NCBI RefSeq assembly: GCF_006970865.1
Contig: NZ_CP035503.1
Coordinates: 2,307,001-2,371,000, forward strand
Origin: Rhodoferax sediminis
Lineage (GTDB): Bacteria > Pseudomonadota > Gammaproteobacteria > Burkholderiales > Burkholderiaceae_C
Length of the DNA: 64,000 nt
Reading direction: 5' to 3'
The position numbers were made by a program, and so were the translations under genes. How positions within the stretch are numbered: position 1 is the first letter of the stretch; the number at the start of each line of letters is the position of its first letter. The notes under the pieces are model-generated. The model did no database searches. It saw nothing but the letters and a program-made list of their open reading frames with translations, and was not told the origin of the DNA. Below, piece after piece: positions 8,946 through 21,421 of this stretch.

Positions 8946-10034
8946 ATGAAGACATACAAAATCGCCACCATCCCCGGTGACGGGATCGGCAAGGAAGTCG
9001 TACCTGCCGGCCAGCAAGTCCTGGAAGCCCTGGCCGCGGGCAACGGCCAGTTCAAATTCGAGTTCGAGAATTTCGACTGGGGCGGCGACTACTTCCGTCA
9101 GCACGGCGTCATGATGCCGGAGGATGGCCTGGACGCGCTTCGCGACAAGGACGCCATTCTCTTCGGCTCGGCCGGCGACCCGCACATCCCCGACCACATC
9201 ACGCTGTGGGGCCTGCGCCTGAAGATCTGCCAGGGCTTCGACCAGTACGCCAACGTTCGCCCCACCCGCATCCTGCCAGGCATCGACGGCCCGCTCAAAC
9301 GCTGCAAGACCGAAGACCTGGACTGGGTCATCGTGCGCGAAAACTCCGAAGGCGAGTATTCGGGCGTAGGCGGTCGCGTCCACCAGGGCCATCCGATCGA
9401 GGCCGCCACCGACGTTTCGATGATGACCCGCGTGGGTGTCGAGCGCATCATGCGCTTCGCCTTCAAGCTGGCGCAGTCGCGACCGCGCAAGCTGCTGACC
9501 GTCATCACCAAGAGCAACGCCCAGCGCCACGCGATGGTGATGTGGGACGAAATCGCGCTGCAGGTATCCAGGGAATTTTCGGACGTTACGTGGGACAAGG
9601 AACTCGTCGATGCTTCGACGGCACGCATGATCAACCGCCCGGCCTCGCTCGATACCATTGTTGCGACCAACCTGCATGCCGATATCCTGAGCGATCTGGC
9701 CGCGGCCCTTGCGGGCAGTCTGGGCATCGCGCCGACCGGCAACATCGACCCCGAACACCGCTACCCGTCGATGTTCGAACCGATCCATGGTTCGGCCTTC
9801 GACATCATGGGCAAAGGCCTGGCCAATCCGGTCGGCACCTTCTGGTCGGTCGTGATGCTGCTTGACCACTTGGGCGAGACCGAGGCTGCCAGGCGCGTGA
9901 TGCGCGCCATCGAGCAGGTCACCGCCAACCCGGCGTTGCACACCCGCGACCTGGGCGGGAATGCCACCACGGCAGACGTCACGCAGGCCGTATGCGGCCA
10001 GCTGTTTGCCAGCTCGCGGCGCAAAGCTGCCTGA
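8946..10034 (+). CDS. ttuC: Tartrate dehydrogenase/decarboxylase or D-malate dehydrogenase
   Basis: 362-aa NAD-dependent beta-decarboxylating dehydrogenase of the isocitrate/isopropylmalate family. MKTYKIATIPGDGIGKEVVPAG opens the fold. ENSEGEYSG carries the catalytic Tyr (about 138). VTWDKELVDASTARM and NLHADILSDLAAALAGSLGIAPTGNI are diagnostic of the TtuC/DmlA branch. The enzyme oxidises tartrates (giving oxaloglycolate or D-glycerate) and D-malate (giving pyruvate). The presence of glycerate kinase, enolase and pyruvate kinase downstream favours the tartrate-to-glycerate route. The start follows CGGAGAC. Confidence 0.93.
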   Translation: MKTYKIATIPGDGIGKEVVPAGQQVLEALAAGNGQFKFEFENFDWGGDYFRQHGVMMPEDGLDALRDKDAILFGSAGDPHIPDHITLWGLRLKICQGFDQYANVRPTRILPGIDGPLKRCKTEDLDWVIVRENSEGEYSGVGGRVHQGHPIEAATDVSMMTRVGVERIMRFAFKLAQSRPRKLLTVITKSNAQRHAMVMWDEIALQVSREFSDVTWDKELVDASTARMINRPASLDTIVATNLHADILSDLAAALAGSLGIAPTGNIDPEHRYPSMFEPIHGSAFDIMGKGLANPVGTFWSVVMLLDHLGETEAARRVMRAIEQVTANPALHTRDLGGNATTADVTQAVCGQLFASSRRKAA

Positions 10035-10057
10035 CCGACAAAACAGGAGACATCCCC

Positions 10058-11359
10058 ATGGAACCGAATATCGAAAAAAGGACGATGCGCAAGATATCGT
10101 GGCGCATCACGCCGTTCATCATGCTGCTGTATTTCGTTGCCTACATTGACCGCGTCAATATAGGTATGGCAGGGCTGACCATGAGGGGTGACTTGGGCCT
10201 CACCGCTTCAATGTTCGGATTCGGGGCGGGCATTTTCTTCTGGGGCTACTTTTTCTTTGAGGTTCCATCAAATATTGCCCTGCACAAATTCGGCGCGCGC
10301 GTTTGGATTGCCCGTGTCATGGTGACCTGGGGACTCGTTTCCGGAGGCATGGCATTCGTCGAGGGGCCAACAAGCTTTTATGTCATGCGCTTTTTGTTGG
10401 GCGCTGCGGAGGCAGGCTTCTTTCCGGGCATCATCTTGTACATCAGTTACTGGTTCCCGGCCCGTCATCGCGCTGGCGTCACCTCGTTTTTCATGGCCGC
10501 TGCCCCTCTTTCAACGGCCATAGGCTCGCCCATCACGGCTGGCCTGCTCAAGATGCACGGTGTCATGGGGTTGAACGGCTGGCAATGGATTTTCATCATC
10601 GAGGCGATCCCAGCTTTGATTCTCGCGGTGGTGGTCCTTTTCTACATGACCGACAAGCCTGAAAAGGCACGCTGGTTGAAGGACGACGAACGTACCTGGA
10701 TTGTTGATGCCATGAAAGCCGAATCTGCCAGCAAAGCAGGGACGGCAAAGCACAGCATCGTGGCTGGCCTGACGAATCCCAGGGTGCTCGTGCTGGCGTT
10801 TGTCTACTTCGGCACGTCGGCTGGTTTGTACACCATGGGCATATGGGCGCCACAGATCATCAAGCAACTCGGCGTATCGAACATGGCCGTAGGCTGGCTG
10901 AATGCGATCCCACCACTTGTTTCCGTTGTCGCCATGGTTTTATGGTCACGCCACTCCGACCGCACCGGTGAGCGAACCTGGCACGTCGTTTTGGCCTGTC
11001 TAGCAGCCGTTATCGGACTGGTGGTCGCTGCTTCCGCCAACAGCATTATTGGCTTGATCGCCGCACTGACCCTCGTCAATATCGGCATTAGCTGCGCCAA
11101 ACCAGCGCTATGGAGCATGCCGACGATGTTCCTATCCGGGGCTGCGGCCGCCACTGGCATCGCCACCATCAACTCGATTGGCAATCTCGGTGGATTTGCC
11201 GGCCCAGCAATGATTGGCTGGATCAAAAAAACGACTGGCAGTTATGCGGGTGGTCTTTACTTTGTGGCTGCCCTGCTTGTTCTTTCTGCCGTCTTGACCT
11301 TGCTGCTGGCGCGGTCCCAGAAACCGCAATTGTCAGCTGGCGAAGCGCTGGCGGACTGA
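10058..11359 (+). CDS. ttuB: MFS transporter, tartrate/aromatic-acid anion:cation symporter family
   Basis: 433-aa inner-membrane permease with about 12 hydrophobic segments. The early motif YFVAYIDRVNIGMAGLTM and the F-W-GYFFFEVPSNI segment are typical of the anion:cation symporter family that includes TtuB and phthalate permeases. ATG 10058 follows AGGAGA by seven bases; an upstream in-frame ATG at 9992 lies inside ttuC. It is the probable tartrate uptake system. GC content appears lower than that of its neighbours. An IS630 remnant separates it from the remaining ttu genes. Confidence 0.9.
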   Translation: MEPNIEKRTMRKISWRITPFIMLLYFVAYIDRVNIGMAGLTMRGDLGLTASMFGFGAGIFFWGYFFFEVPSNIALHKFGARVWIARVMVTWGLVSGGMAFVEGPTSFYVMRFLLGAAEAGFFPGIILYISYWFPARHRAGVTSFFMAAAPLSTAIGSPITAGLLKMHGVMGLNGWQWIFIIEAIPALILAVVVLFYMTDKPEKARWLKDDERTWIVDAMKAESASKAGTAKHSIVAGLTNPRVLVLAFVYFGTSAGLYTMGIWAPQIIKQLGVSNMAVGWLNAIPPLVSVVAMVLWSRHSDRTGERTWHVVLACLAAVIGLVVAASANSIIGLIAALTLVNIGISCAKPALWSMPTMFLSGAAAATGIATINSIGNLGGFAGPAMIGWIKKTTGSYAGGLYFVAALLVLSAVLTLLLARSQKPQLSAGEALAD

Positions 11360-11381
11360 ATGATTGATTCAGAAGTAATCA

Positions 11382-11720
11382 TGCGCGACGGATCGAAGTA
11401 CTTCCACTTCACATGCTTGGCTGGTTCGTTGTAGTGACGGATTTAGTGCATGAGCTTTCGCTTGAGATTGGACACCCGGGTGAAGACGCCACGTGCGATG
11501 CCATCGCGTTTGATCTTGCCGAACCACAGCTCGACCTCGTTAAGCCAGGACGAATAGGTTGGGGTGAGGGGCAAACGAACTGGGGTGCTACGTCAGGAAC
11601 GCCTAGACGCGTTGGGCTTTGTGCGCCGAGAGGTTGTCCGCGATGACGTGAATCTCTTTGCCGGCGGCTTGCCGGGTCACGAGGTCGGTCAGGGAAGCGA
11701 CATCCTCGGCCGAGGTTTTA
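11382..11720 (-). mobile_element. IS630 family transposase remnant
   Basis: The gap from 11360 to 11757 has no intact gene. The minus strand encodes HVIADNLSAHKAQRV, two stops, a frameshift, then LPLTPTYSSWLNEVELWFG and KIKRDGIARGVFTRV, another stop, and RHYNEPAKHVKWKYFDPSR. This is the C-terminal half of an IS630 DDE transposase, with the second Asp (DN) and the Glu (NE) still recognisable. Three nonsense codons and a frameshift make it dead. It interrupts the tartrate operon between ttuB and ttuD. Confidence 0.88.
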
Positions 11721-11757
11721 CGGGCAGCGACCTGCCCCGTAGGTTCAAGGGACCATT

Positions 11758-13040
11758 ATGAACTTTGCAGATCCGCGCGCCCTGTTGCGCACCATGTTCG
11801 ACGCCGCGATTGCCGCCGCACAGCCCGCGCTGTGCGTCCCTCGCCACCTTCCGGCTGCACCGAAGGGACGACTGGTGGTGATCGGTGCCGGCAAAGCCTC
11901 GGCAGCGATGGCTCGCGCCGTCGAAGATAACTGGTGCGGGCCCCTTTCAGGCCTGGTGGTGACTCGCTACGGCTATGCGGTGCCTTGCAAGCGCATCGAG
12001 ATCGTCGAGGCAGCCCACCCGGTGCCGGACGCCGCAGGCGAGACAGCCGCCCGGCGGATACTGGACCTGGTCCGGGGACTGACGCAGGACGACCTTGTGC
12101 TGTGCCTGATTTCCGGTGGTGGCTCATCGCTGCTGCCGCTGGCGCTGCCCGGACTCACGCTGGGTGACAAACAGGCGCTCAGCCGCGCCCTGCTTGCGAG
12201 CGGCGCCAGCATCAGCGAAATGAACTGCGTGCGGCGGCACCTGTCGGCCATCAAGGGCGGGCGGCTTGCCGCGGCATGCCACCCGGCCCGGGTCGTGAAC
12301 CTGCTGCTGTCCGACGTTCCGGGCGATGATCCCATTGACATCGCCTCCGGGCCGACCGTCCCTGACCCGAGCACCTGTGCCGACGCGCTCAATATCCTGC
12401 GTCGCCATGGCCTTGATATACCGCCGCGGGCGCTTGCACTGCTCGAAAGCGGCGAAGGCGAGACGCTGAAGCCGGGCGATGCTCGCCTGCCCCGCATCGA
12501 AAACCGCTTCATCGCGACACCGCAAATGGCGCTCGAAGCAGCGGCCGCGGTGGCACGAGGTGCCGGGCTGCAGCCCTACATCCTGGGCGATGCCATCGAA
12601 GGTGAAGCGCGCGATTTCGCCAAGGCGATGGCCGGAATTGCGCTGCAGGTGGCGCGCCGGGGGCAGCCTGTGCCTGCACCGTGCGTGCTGCTGTCTGGCG
12701 GCGAGACTACGGTGACCGTGCGCGGCCAGGGCCGCGGCGGCCGCAACGTCGAGTTCCTGTTATCTCTCGGCATTGCACTGAATGGCGAGCCTGGCATTCA
12801 TGCGCTGGCCGGTGACACGGATGGTGTCGACGGCCAGGATGAGATCGCCGGCGCGCTGCTGGCGCCGGACACACTGGCCCGCGCATGGGCGCAGGGCCTG
12901 AGGCCACGCGAGCGCCTCGACGACAACGACGGACACGGCTTCTTCGAGGCGCTCGGCGACTCGGTGGTAACCGGGCCGACGCTGACCAATGTGAACGACT
13001 TCAGAGCCATCGTGATCGATGACCACCCCACCGGAGACAA

Positions 13041-13044
<4 letters not shown>
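11758..13044 (+). CDS. ttuD: Glycerate 2-kinase (TtuD, MOFRL family)
   Basis: 428-aa cytoplasmic kinase that phosphorylates D-glycerate to 2-phosphoglycerate. The N-terminal nucleotide-binding part has VIGAGKASAAMA at about residues 41-52 and CLISGGGSSLLPLP-like motifs near 117. The C-terminal MOFRL domain has RGQGRGGRNVEFLL at about 322-335 and ALAGDTDGVDG. Older literature calls such proteins hydroxypyruvate reductase. The AAGGGA site before the ATG lies at the edge of the IS630 remnant, so the insertion reshaped this leader. The stop overlaps the pyruvate kinase start (ATGA). Confidence 0.92.
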
Positions 13045-15753
<2,709 letters not shown>

Positions 15754-15801
15754 GTGAGCGTGCGTATTGGCCTTCACGCGTCGGATCGTGCGCGAAATTG
15801 T

Positions 15802-15826
15802 TGAAATGAAGTTAATACCGGATTCA
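15802..15826. promoter_or_regulatory. Second copy of the 25-bp operator-like site, upstream of the Bug receptor gene
   Basis: TGAA-N6-GTTAA-N3-CGGATTCA, followed by CTTT, is the same length and layout as the site at 8845-8869 (GTTAA and GGATTCACTTT conserved). The left arm of the palindrome has drifted. It sits 80 bp before the receptor ATG and suggests a separately controlled internal promoter. Confidence 0.6.
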
Positions 15827-15906
15827 CTTTGAGGATGATTCGGATGCATGCCCGACTCGTACAGTTCGGGCACTCTGCGCTCAATGAGCGCAACCTGGAG
15901 ACAAAC

Positions 15907-16893
15907 ATGAAAAACATTCACACCATCACCCGTCGCCGCCTGGCACAGACGATCGCGCTGGCCGTTGCAATATCAGGCGGCAGTGCCATGGCACAAGCCT
16001 GGCCAAGCAAGCCGATCCGCCTGATCGTGCCATTCCCCCCAGGAGGCACCACCGACGTGCTGGCCCGCACGCTCGGCGATAAGCTGTCGCAGAGTCTCGG
16101 CCAGGCTGTGATCGTGGAGAGCAGGCCCGGCGCCGGCGCCACGCTGGGTGCGGACTATGTGGCCAAGTCCAGGCCGGACGGATACACCTTGCTTATCGGC
16201 GCCATTCACCACACGATCGCCACCAGCGTCTACAAGAACCTGCCCTACGACTTTCAGAAGGACTTCGCGCCGATCACCACCATCGCGCTGGTGCCAAATG
16301 TGTTGGTCGTGAATGCCAGTACGCCGGCCAGGAGCGTCGCCGAGTTGGTCGCGCTGGCCAAGGCGCAACCGGGCAAGTTGACCTACGGCTCCAATGGGAA
16401 CGGCACGGCGCAGCATCTCATTGGCACGGAGTTCCAGAATCTCACCGGCACCACGCTGGTCCACGTCCCGTACAAGGGCAGCGGCCCGATGGACGTCGAT
16501 CTGCTGGGCGGCCAGATTACGATGTCGTTCGACACCGTGACGCCCGTCCTTCCGTTCATCAAGAGCGGCAAGATGCGGGCCCTCGCGGTCACTACGGGCA
16601 AACGCTCGTCCGCGCTGCCGAACGTGCCGACGCTGGACGAAGCCGGACTCAAAGGCTTCGACATCGGAACATGGTTCGGAGTGCTCGCCCCAGCGGCCAC
16701 GCCCAAGGACATCGTGGCCCGGCTCAATGTCGAGATGGTCAAGGTCATCCGATCGCCGGAGTTCCGCAGGCGCATGGGCGAACTCGGTGCTGAGCCGATC
16801 GGCAACAGCGCCGACCAGATGGCACTGCAGATCAAAGCCGACACTGAGAAGTTCGCCAAGCTCGTCAAGGATGCGCAGGTGACCATCCAGTAG
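15907..16893 (+). CDS. Bug/TctC family periplasmic solute-binding protein
   Basis: 328-aa tripartite-tricarboxylate receptor. The signal peptide has a twin-Arg-containing basic start (TRRR), a hydrophobic core and the cleavage site AMA-QAWPSKPIR near residue 27. The mature start IRLIVPFPPGGTTDVLAR and GAGATLGADYVAKSRPDGYTL are Bug signatures. No TctA/TctB membrane genes are nearby, as usual for orphan Bug proteins of Burkholderiales. Context suggests it binds tartrate or malate, either for uptake or for signalling. GGAG lies six bases before the ATG. Confidence 0.92.
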   Translation: MKNIHTITRRRLAQTIALAVAISGGSAMAQAWPSKPIRLIVPFPPGGTTDVLARTLGDKLSQSLGQAVIVESRPGAGATLGADYVAKSRPDGYTLLIGAIHHTIATSVYKNLPYDFQKDFAPITTIALVPNVLVVNASTPARSVAELVALAKAQPGKLTYGSNGNGTAQHLIGTEFQNLTGTTLVHVPYKGSGPMDVDLLGGQITMSFDTVTPVLPFIKSGKMRALAVTTGKRSSALPNVPTLDEAGLKGFDIGTWFGVLAPAATPKDIVARLNVEMVKVIRSPEFRRRMGELGAEPIGNSADQMALQIKADTEKFAKLVKDAQVTIQ

Positions 16894-16932
16894 CAGGATG
16901 TATCCCCTAATTTTTGAGCAACAGCCCCATCA

Positions 16933-16992
16933 CTCCTGTTTTAATAGCTGTTTGCGAAGAACAGGTAAGGGCTACAGCCCGTTTTCTATCTA
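16933..16992 (+). repeat. Interspersed ~60-bp repeat, terminator-bearing subtype, right flank of the tartrate module
   Basis: Direct partner of 7806-7865 (50 of 60 positions identical). It starts CTCCTGTTTTAATAGCTG and ends with the stem GGGC-TACA-GCCC, then GTTTTCTATCTA. Confidence 0.8.
16969..16986 (+). terminator. Short stem plus T-run after the tartrate operon, inside the repeat
   Basis: GGGC TACA GCCC followed by GTTTTC, 76 bases after the receptor stop. The 4-bp stem is short for a strong intrinsic terminator, but position and strand fit. Confidence 0.45.
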
Positions 16993-17067
16993 GAACCTGG
17001 ATCACCCTCTTGAGGGATCGCTCAAAACGTCACGAGCCCCGCCCTCACCGGATCACGCGCTGCACAC

Positions 17068-18303
17068 TCACGAAACTTCATCAGGTATGAGGCCGCCGTG
17101 CCCCAGTGAACCGGCCACAGCACGCTCCCAGCGCAAGCCGACCCAGAAACCGGCTTGCCCCAGAGCCGCCGCCACGCTCAAGACGACGGCAGACGCCAAC
17201 GCGGCACTGTGGCCGATCCCCACCAGCGAGGTACAAAGCGCGCCCACCGCCATCTGCGTGAATCCGTACAGGCCCGCGGCCGAGCCAACCAGCCTTGCGT
17301 CGACGCTCAAGGCTTTCGTCAGGGCGGCCGGGCTCGTCGCCCCCGCGCCGACCGCAAACAAAAACATGAGCCCCACCGCGCTGGCGACCGTCAGTTCCCC
17401 CAGCAGGACAACCCCCAGCAGGGACACGGCACTCAGGACACTCACGGCGTTGGCGCCGATCAACAGGCGCTCCAGGGCTACCCTGCGAACGAGAAAACGT
17501 GTGATGGCATTGCCCAGCGCCATACCCAGCATCAGCAGGGCGAGGTAGAGCCCGACTTCATGCACGGGGCGATGCAGCTCCGAGGCCACGATAAACGGCG
17601 CCGCGGTGATGAAGGCAAAGATGGACGTCGTCGAGCAACCGCCGCCCACGGCAAAGCCCGCGAAGGATGGCGAGCGCAGCAGCAGCCGGTAGTCGCGCAG
17701 CAGCGATGCAGCCCTGACGCCTCCCGTCGGGCGTGCGGTCTCCGGCAGAAGACGCCAGGTGAACACGAAGGTGATGGCACCGAGCAAGGCCAGCACCACG
17801 AAGATGGAACGCCAGCCAAAGCCCACCGCCAATGCCGACCCCAGCAAGGGCGCCAGGCCGGGCCCGATCATCATGACGAGGTTGAGCAGGGCCAGGTCCC
17901 TGACGGCCTCGCCGGCCGGCGCCGTATCACGCACGATGGCGCGCCCCAGCACCAGGCCGGCACAACCGCCCAACGCCTGGAACAGCCGGGCCGCGACCAG
18001 CGTGTGCACGCTGGTCGCCATCGCTGCCGCAAACCCCGCCACCACGTAGAGGGCCAGCCCCACGATCAGCAGCGGCCGGCGCCCAAAGCTGTCGGACAGC
18101 GGGCCATAGACCAGTTGTCCGCCGGCGAGCCCCAGGATGTACACGCTGATGGTCATCTGCATCGCGGCAATGCTGGCGCCAAAATCGTGCGCGACGGTCG
18201 GCAATGCCGGAACGAACATGTGCATCGCCAGGGTGCCGCTGATGGTGATCAGGACCAGCAGCCACAGCGGGGCTCTTTGGCCGACGGTGTCCGGCGGCTT
18301 CAC
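17068..18303 (-). CDS. Bcr/CflA-type multidrug efflux MFS transporter
   Basis: 411-aa inner-membrane drug:proton antiporter with 12 predicted membrane segments. It has the Bcr/CflA N-terminus TLAMHMFVPALPTVAHDFGAS, the motif A loop GPLSDSFGRRPLL and motif C-like GPGLAPLLGSALAVGFGWR. The GTG start at 18303 overlaps the upstream MarR stop (GTGA), so the two are translationally coupled; a longer open frame to 18801 lies antisense-like across the marR gene and was not used. The substrate is unknown; export of a toxic compound sensed by the MarR partner is likely. Confidence 0.9.
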   Translation of the reverse strand: MKPPDTVGQRAPLWLLVLITISGTLAMHMFVPALPTVAHDFGASIAAMQMTISVYILGLAGGQLVYGPLSDSFGRRPLLIVGLALYVVAGFAAAMATSVHTLVAARLFQALGGCAGLVLGRAIVRDTAPAGEAVRDLALLNLVMMIGPGLAPLLGSALAVGFGWRSIFVVLALLGAITFVFTWRLLPETARPTGGVRAASLLRDYRLLLRSPSFAGFAVGGGCSTTSIFAFITAAPFIVASELHRPVHEVGLYLALLMLGMALGNAITRFLVRRVALERLLIGANAVSVLSAVSLLGVVLLGELTVASAVGLMFLFAVGAGATSPAALTKALSVDARLVGSAAGLYGFTQMAVGALCTSLVGIGHSAALASAVVLSVAAALGQAGFWVGLRWERAVAGSLGHGGLIPDEVS

Positions 18304-18776
18304 GCGGGGGTTTCCTCCTGCGCCAGCGCAAGTGCCTCGGCGACTTGTTCGAGCACACCAAACGCCTTCTCCAGATCGTGTGCCGGCACACCGGCAAGAA
18401 TGTCCTCCCGGCTTTCGCCCACCAGTTCCTCGACGCGTTTGATCGTGCTCAGGCCGAGAGCGGTCAGGTGGATTGTCTTGGCGCGCCGGTCCGTGCCCTC
18501 GCAGCGCTCGACCATGCCGGCGGACTCCAGCCCGTCCAGCAGGCGCACCACCGAGGAGCTGTCCAGCGCCAGGGACGCGGCCAGGTCTTTCTGGCGCATC
18601 GCTTGCGCAGCACGCGCCAGATGCAGCAGCGGCAGCCAGGTCGCCTGTGTCAACCCAAGAGGCTGGAGCCGGCGATCGATGACGCGCCGCCATTGCCGAT
18701 TGATATGCGCCATCAGGGACATGAAGCCCCTGTGGACGTCGTCGATACGTGCCGGGTCTGGAGCATTCATATACAT
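18300..18776 (-). CDS. MarR family transcriptional regulator
   Basis: 158-aa winged-helix repressor: MRQKDLAASLALDSSSVVRLLDGLESAGMVER is the recognition helix region, and EGTDRRAKTIHLTALG is the wing. It is first in an operon with the efflux pump and presumably represses both until a ligand binds. Several in-frame ATGs cluster at 18770 and 18776, none with a clear ribosome-binding site, and an earlier start at 18884 is open; the choice is uncertain. The AT-rich upstream stretch 18774-18825 holds repeated TTGCCA elements that may be its operator. Confidence 0.87.
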   Translation of the reverse strand: MYMNAPDPARIDDVHRGFMSLMAHINRQWRRVIDRRLQPLGLTQATWLPLLHLARAAQAMRQKDLAASLALDSSSVVRLLDGLESAGMVERCEGTDRRAKTIHLTALGLSTIKRVEELVGESREDILAGVPAHDLEKAFGVLEQVAEALALAQEETPA

Positions 18777-18922
18777 GGCATACCAATAGATGATTTGCCA
18801 ATTATATGCATTGCCATCGATAACGCTTACCGGAGACAGCGATCGCAAGGGCAAGCGGCCCCGAGTTGGCGCGCGATGGCTCAAGCGATTCCCACAAAAC
18901 CCTGCCGAACGACAGCATTATT

Positions 18923-18984
18923 TGCTATCTACTAAATAGCAAACTGCCAATACCCATCAAGGGCTAGCGCGGCTTTTTGTTCAA
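18923..18984 (+). repeat. Interspersed ~60-bp repeat overlapping the 3' end of ygiQ
   Basis: Hairpin GCTAT-CTACTAA-ATAGC, core CATCAAGGGCTAG and a T-run. The last six or seven codons and the stop of the radical SAM gene lie within it. Confidence 0.75.
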
Positions 18985-21327
18985 ATTTCCGGCGGACTTC
19001 GCCGCGCCCATGGCGCGTGGCGGCAGGCCGGTGTGCTGCGTCAGCAGCTTGCCGCGGCCGGGCTGGACCCGGCCCAGCGCCACCTTGTCAGTGGCCACCG
19101 TGGAGTTCTTGCGCCTCGCGCTGGTGTAGCCGCCGTCGCTCAAAGGCTGAAAGGTCGGGATCAGGTGCTGCTTGCCGTTGCCGATCAAATCGGCGCGGCC
19201 CAGGGCTTTGAGCGCTTCCCGCAGCAGCGGCCAGTTGTTCGGGTCGTGGTAGCGCAAGAACGCCTTGTGCAGGCGCCGGCGCCGCTCGCCGCGCACGATG
19301 TCCACCGTCTCGCTGGCCTCAAGACTGCGCGTGACCTTGCGCAGCGGATTCTTGCTGGTGTGGTACATCGCCGTGGCCGTGGCCATCGGAGACGGATAGA
19401 AGGTCTGCACCTGGTCGGCGCGAAAGCCGTTTTTCTTCAGCCACACGGCCAGGTTCATCATGTCTTCGTCGCTGGTGCCGGGGTGCGCCGCGATGAAGTA
19501 GGGAATCAGGTACTGCTTTTTGCCGGCCTCGAGGCTGTATTTCTCGAACAGCGTCTTGAACTTGTCGTAGTTGCCGATGCCGGGCTTCATCATCTTCGAC
19601 AAGGGCCCCTGCTCGGTGTGCTCGGGCGCGATCTTGAGGTAGCCGCCCACGTGGTGCGTCACCAGCTCCTTCACGTACTCGGGCGACTTGATCGCCAGGT
19701 CATAACGCAGCCCGGAGCTGATCAAAATCTTCTTGACGCCCTTGAGTGCGCGCGCGCGCCGGTACATCTTGATCAGCGGCGCATGGTCGGTGTTGAGGTT
19801 CTGGCACACGTCGGGGTACACGCACGACGGCTTGCGGCAGGCGGCCTCAATCTCGGGCGACTTGCAGCCGATGCGGTACATGTTGGCGGTCGGCCCGCCC
19901 AGGTCGGAAATGGTGCCGGTAAAGCCCGCCACCTTGTCGCGGATGTCTTCGATCTCGCGGATCACCGAGTCTTCCGAGCGGCTCTGGATCACGCGGCCCT
20001 CGTGCTCGGTGATGGAGCAGAAGGTGCAGCCGCCAAAGCAGCCGCGCATGATGTTGACGGAAAAGCGGATCATCTCCCATGCCGGGATCTTGGTCGCGCC
20101 GTCATGGCTGCCGCGCTCGTCCGCGTAGGCCGGGTGTGGCGAGCGCGCGTACGGCAGGTCGAACACGAAGTCCATTTCCGCCGTGGTCAAGGGAATCGGC
20201 GGCGGCGTGAGCCACACCTCGCGCGCCGTCGCACCCTCGCCATGCGCCTGCACCAGTGCGCGCGCGTTGCCAGGGTTGGTTTCCAGATGCAGCACGCGGT
20301 TGGCATGGGCGTACAGCACCGGATCGCTCTTGACCTGTTCGTACGACGGCAGGCGAATGACGGTGTGGTCGCGTGGCGGCACCTTGAGCTTGCCGGTAGT
20401 CGTGGCCGTGGAGCCGGCTTTGGGCGCCAGGCTGGGGAAGAAGGTGATCGGCTGGATGGCGGGGTTGGCCTGCGCCGTCGCGCCCGGCTTCTCGCCGTCT
20501 TCCTTCGCACAGGTGGCGCCCTGCCCGGCCGCCTGCTCCGAGGTGTTCTGGTACGGGTTGATGTGCGACTCGACGCGGCCCGGCGTGTCCACCGAGGTCG
20601 AATCGATCTCGAACCAGCCGGGCGGCGTGCCGCGGCGGATGAACGAGGTGCCGCGCACGTCGGTGATGTCCGCCACCGGCTCCCTGGCGGCGAGCCGGTG
20701 CGCGATCTCGACAATCGCGCGCTCGGCGTTGCCGTACAGCAGCAGATCGCACTTGGCATCCACCAGGATCGAGCGGCGCACCTTGTCGGACCAGTAGTCG
20801 TAATGCGCGATGCGGCGCAGCGAGCCTTCGATGCCGCCGAGCACGATGGGCACGTCCCTGTAGGCTTCGCGGCAGCGCTGGCTGTACACGATCGCGGCGC
20901 GGTCGGGCCGCTTGCCGCCCACGTCGCCGGGGGTGTAGGCGTCGTCGCTGCGAATCTTGCGATCGGCCGTGTAGCGGTTGATCATCGAGTCCATGTTGCC
21001 GGCGGTCACGCCGAAGAACAGGTTCGGCTTGCCCAGTACCTTGAACGGGTCGGCGCTTTGCCAGTCGGGCTGGGCGATGATGCCGACGCGAAAACCCTGC
21101 GCCTCGAGCATGCGGCCGATCACCGCCATGCCGAAGCTCGGATGATCCACGTACGCGTCGCCGGTGACGATGATGATGTCGCAGCTGTCCCAGCCCAGCA
21201 CCTCCATCTCGGCGCGGCTCATGGGCAGGAATTTGGCCGTGCCAAAGCGGGCCGCCCAGTACTTGCGGTAGCTGGTGAGCGGCTTGGCGGCGCGCGCGAA
21301 AAAGGAGACGTCGATCGGGGCGTTCAT
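18964..21327 (-). CDS. ygiQ: YgiQ family radical SAM protein
   Basis: 787-aa protein of the UPF0313 family. The N-terminal domain has [27 protein letters not shown]. The radical SAM cluster [10 protein letters not shown] places Cys430, Cys434 and Cys437 around a 4Fe-4S cluster, followed by the [12 protein letters not shown] and [17 protein letters not shown] motifs of the family. The biological reaction is not established. ATG 21327 was chosen; an earlier in-frame start at 21471 would overlap the divergent trhO gene and has no homology. The C-terminal tail NLNKKPR is encoded by the interspersed repeat. Confidence 0.9.
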   Translation of the reverse strand: MNAPIDVSFFARAAKPLTSYRKYWAARFGTAKFLPMSRAEMEVLGWDSCDIIIVTGDAYVDHPSFGMAVIGRMLEAQGFRVGIIAQPDWQSADPFKVLGKPNLFFGVTAGNMDSMINRYTADRKIRSDDAYTPGDVGGKRPDRAAIVYSQRCREAYRDVPIVLGGIEGSLRRIAHYDYWSDKVRRSILVDAKCDLLLYGNAERAIVEIAHRLAAREPVADITDVRGTSFIRRGTPPGWFEIDSTSVDTPGRVESHINPYQNTSEQAAGQGATCAKEDGEKPGATAQANPAIQPITFFPSLAPKAGSTATTTGKLKVPPRDHTVIRLPSYEQVKSDPVLYAHANRVLHLETNPGNARALVQAHGEGATAREVWLTPPPIPLTTAEMDFVFDLPYARSPHPAYADERGSHDGATKIPAWEMIRFSVNIMRGCFGGCTFCSITEHEGRVIQSRSEDSVIREIEDIRDKVAGFTGTISDLGGPTANMYRIGCKSPEIEAACRKPSCVYPDVCQNLNTDHAPLIKMYRRARALKGVKKILISSGLRYDLAIKSPEYVKELVTHHVGGYLKIAPEHTEQGPLSKMMKPGIGNYDKFKTLFEKYSLEAGKKQYLIPYFIAAHPGTSDEDMMNLAVWLKKNGFRADQVQTFYPSPMATATAMYHTSKNPLRKVTRSLEASETVDIVRGERRRRLHKAFLRYHDPNNWPLLREALKALGRADLIGNGKQHLIPTFQPLSDGGYTSARRKNSTVATDKVALGRVQPGRGKLLTQHTGLPPRAMGAAKSAGNLNKKPR

Positions 21328-21421
21328 AGGTTTTCGGATAACCGGCCAGTGTAAGGGTTCCCTCTGGTCTGCGCACCCTAAATTGCCTCCGTAACGGTAA
21401 TCAGCTGATAAAGTCAAGGCC

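Noticed and set aside
18304..18801. N-terminal extension of the Bcr/CflA transporter to 577 aa
   Set aside because: The extra part overlaps the whole marR gene in another frame; the GTG with GTGA overlap gives the normal family length.
19033..21354. 773-codon open frame on the plus strand opposite ygiQ
   Set aside because: It is a high-GC shadow: composition is His/Arg/Ala/Val-rich with no motifs, and the minus strand encodes a full radical SAM protein.
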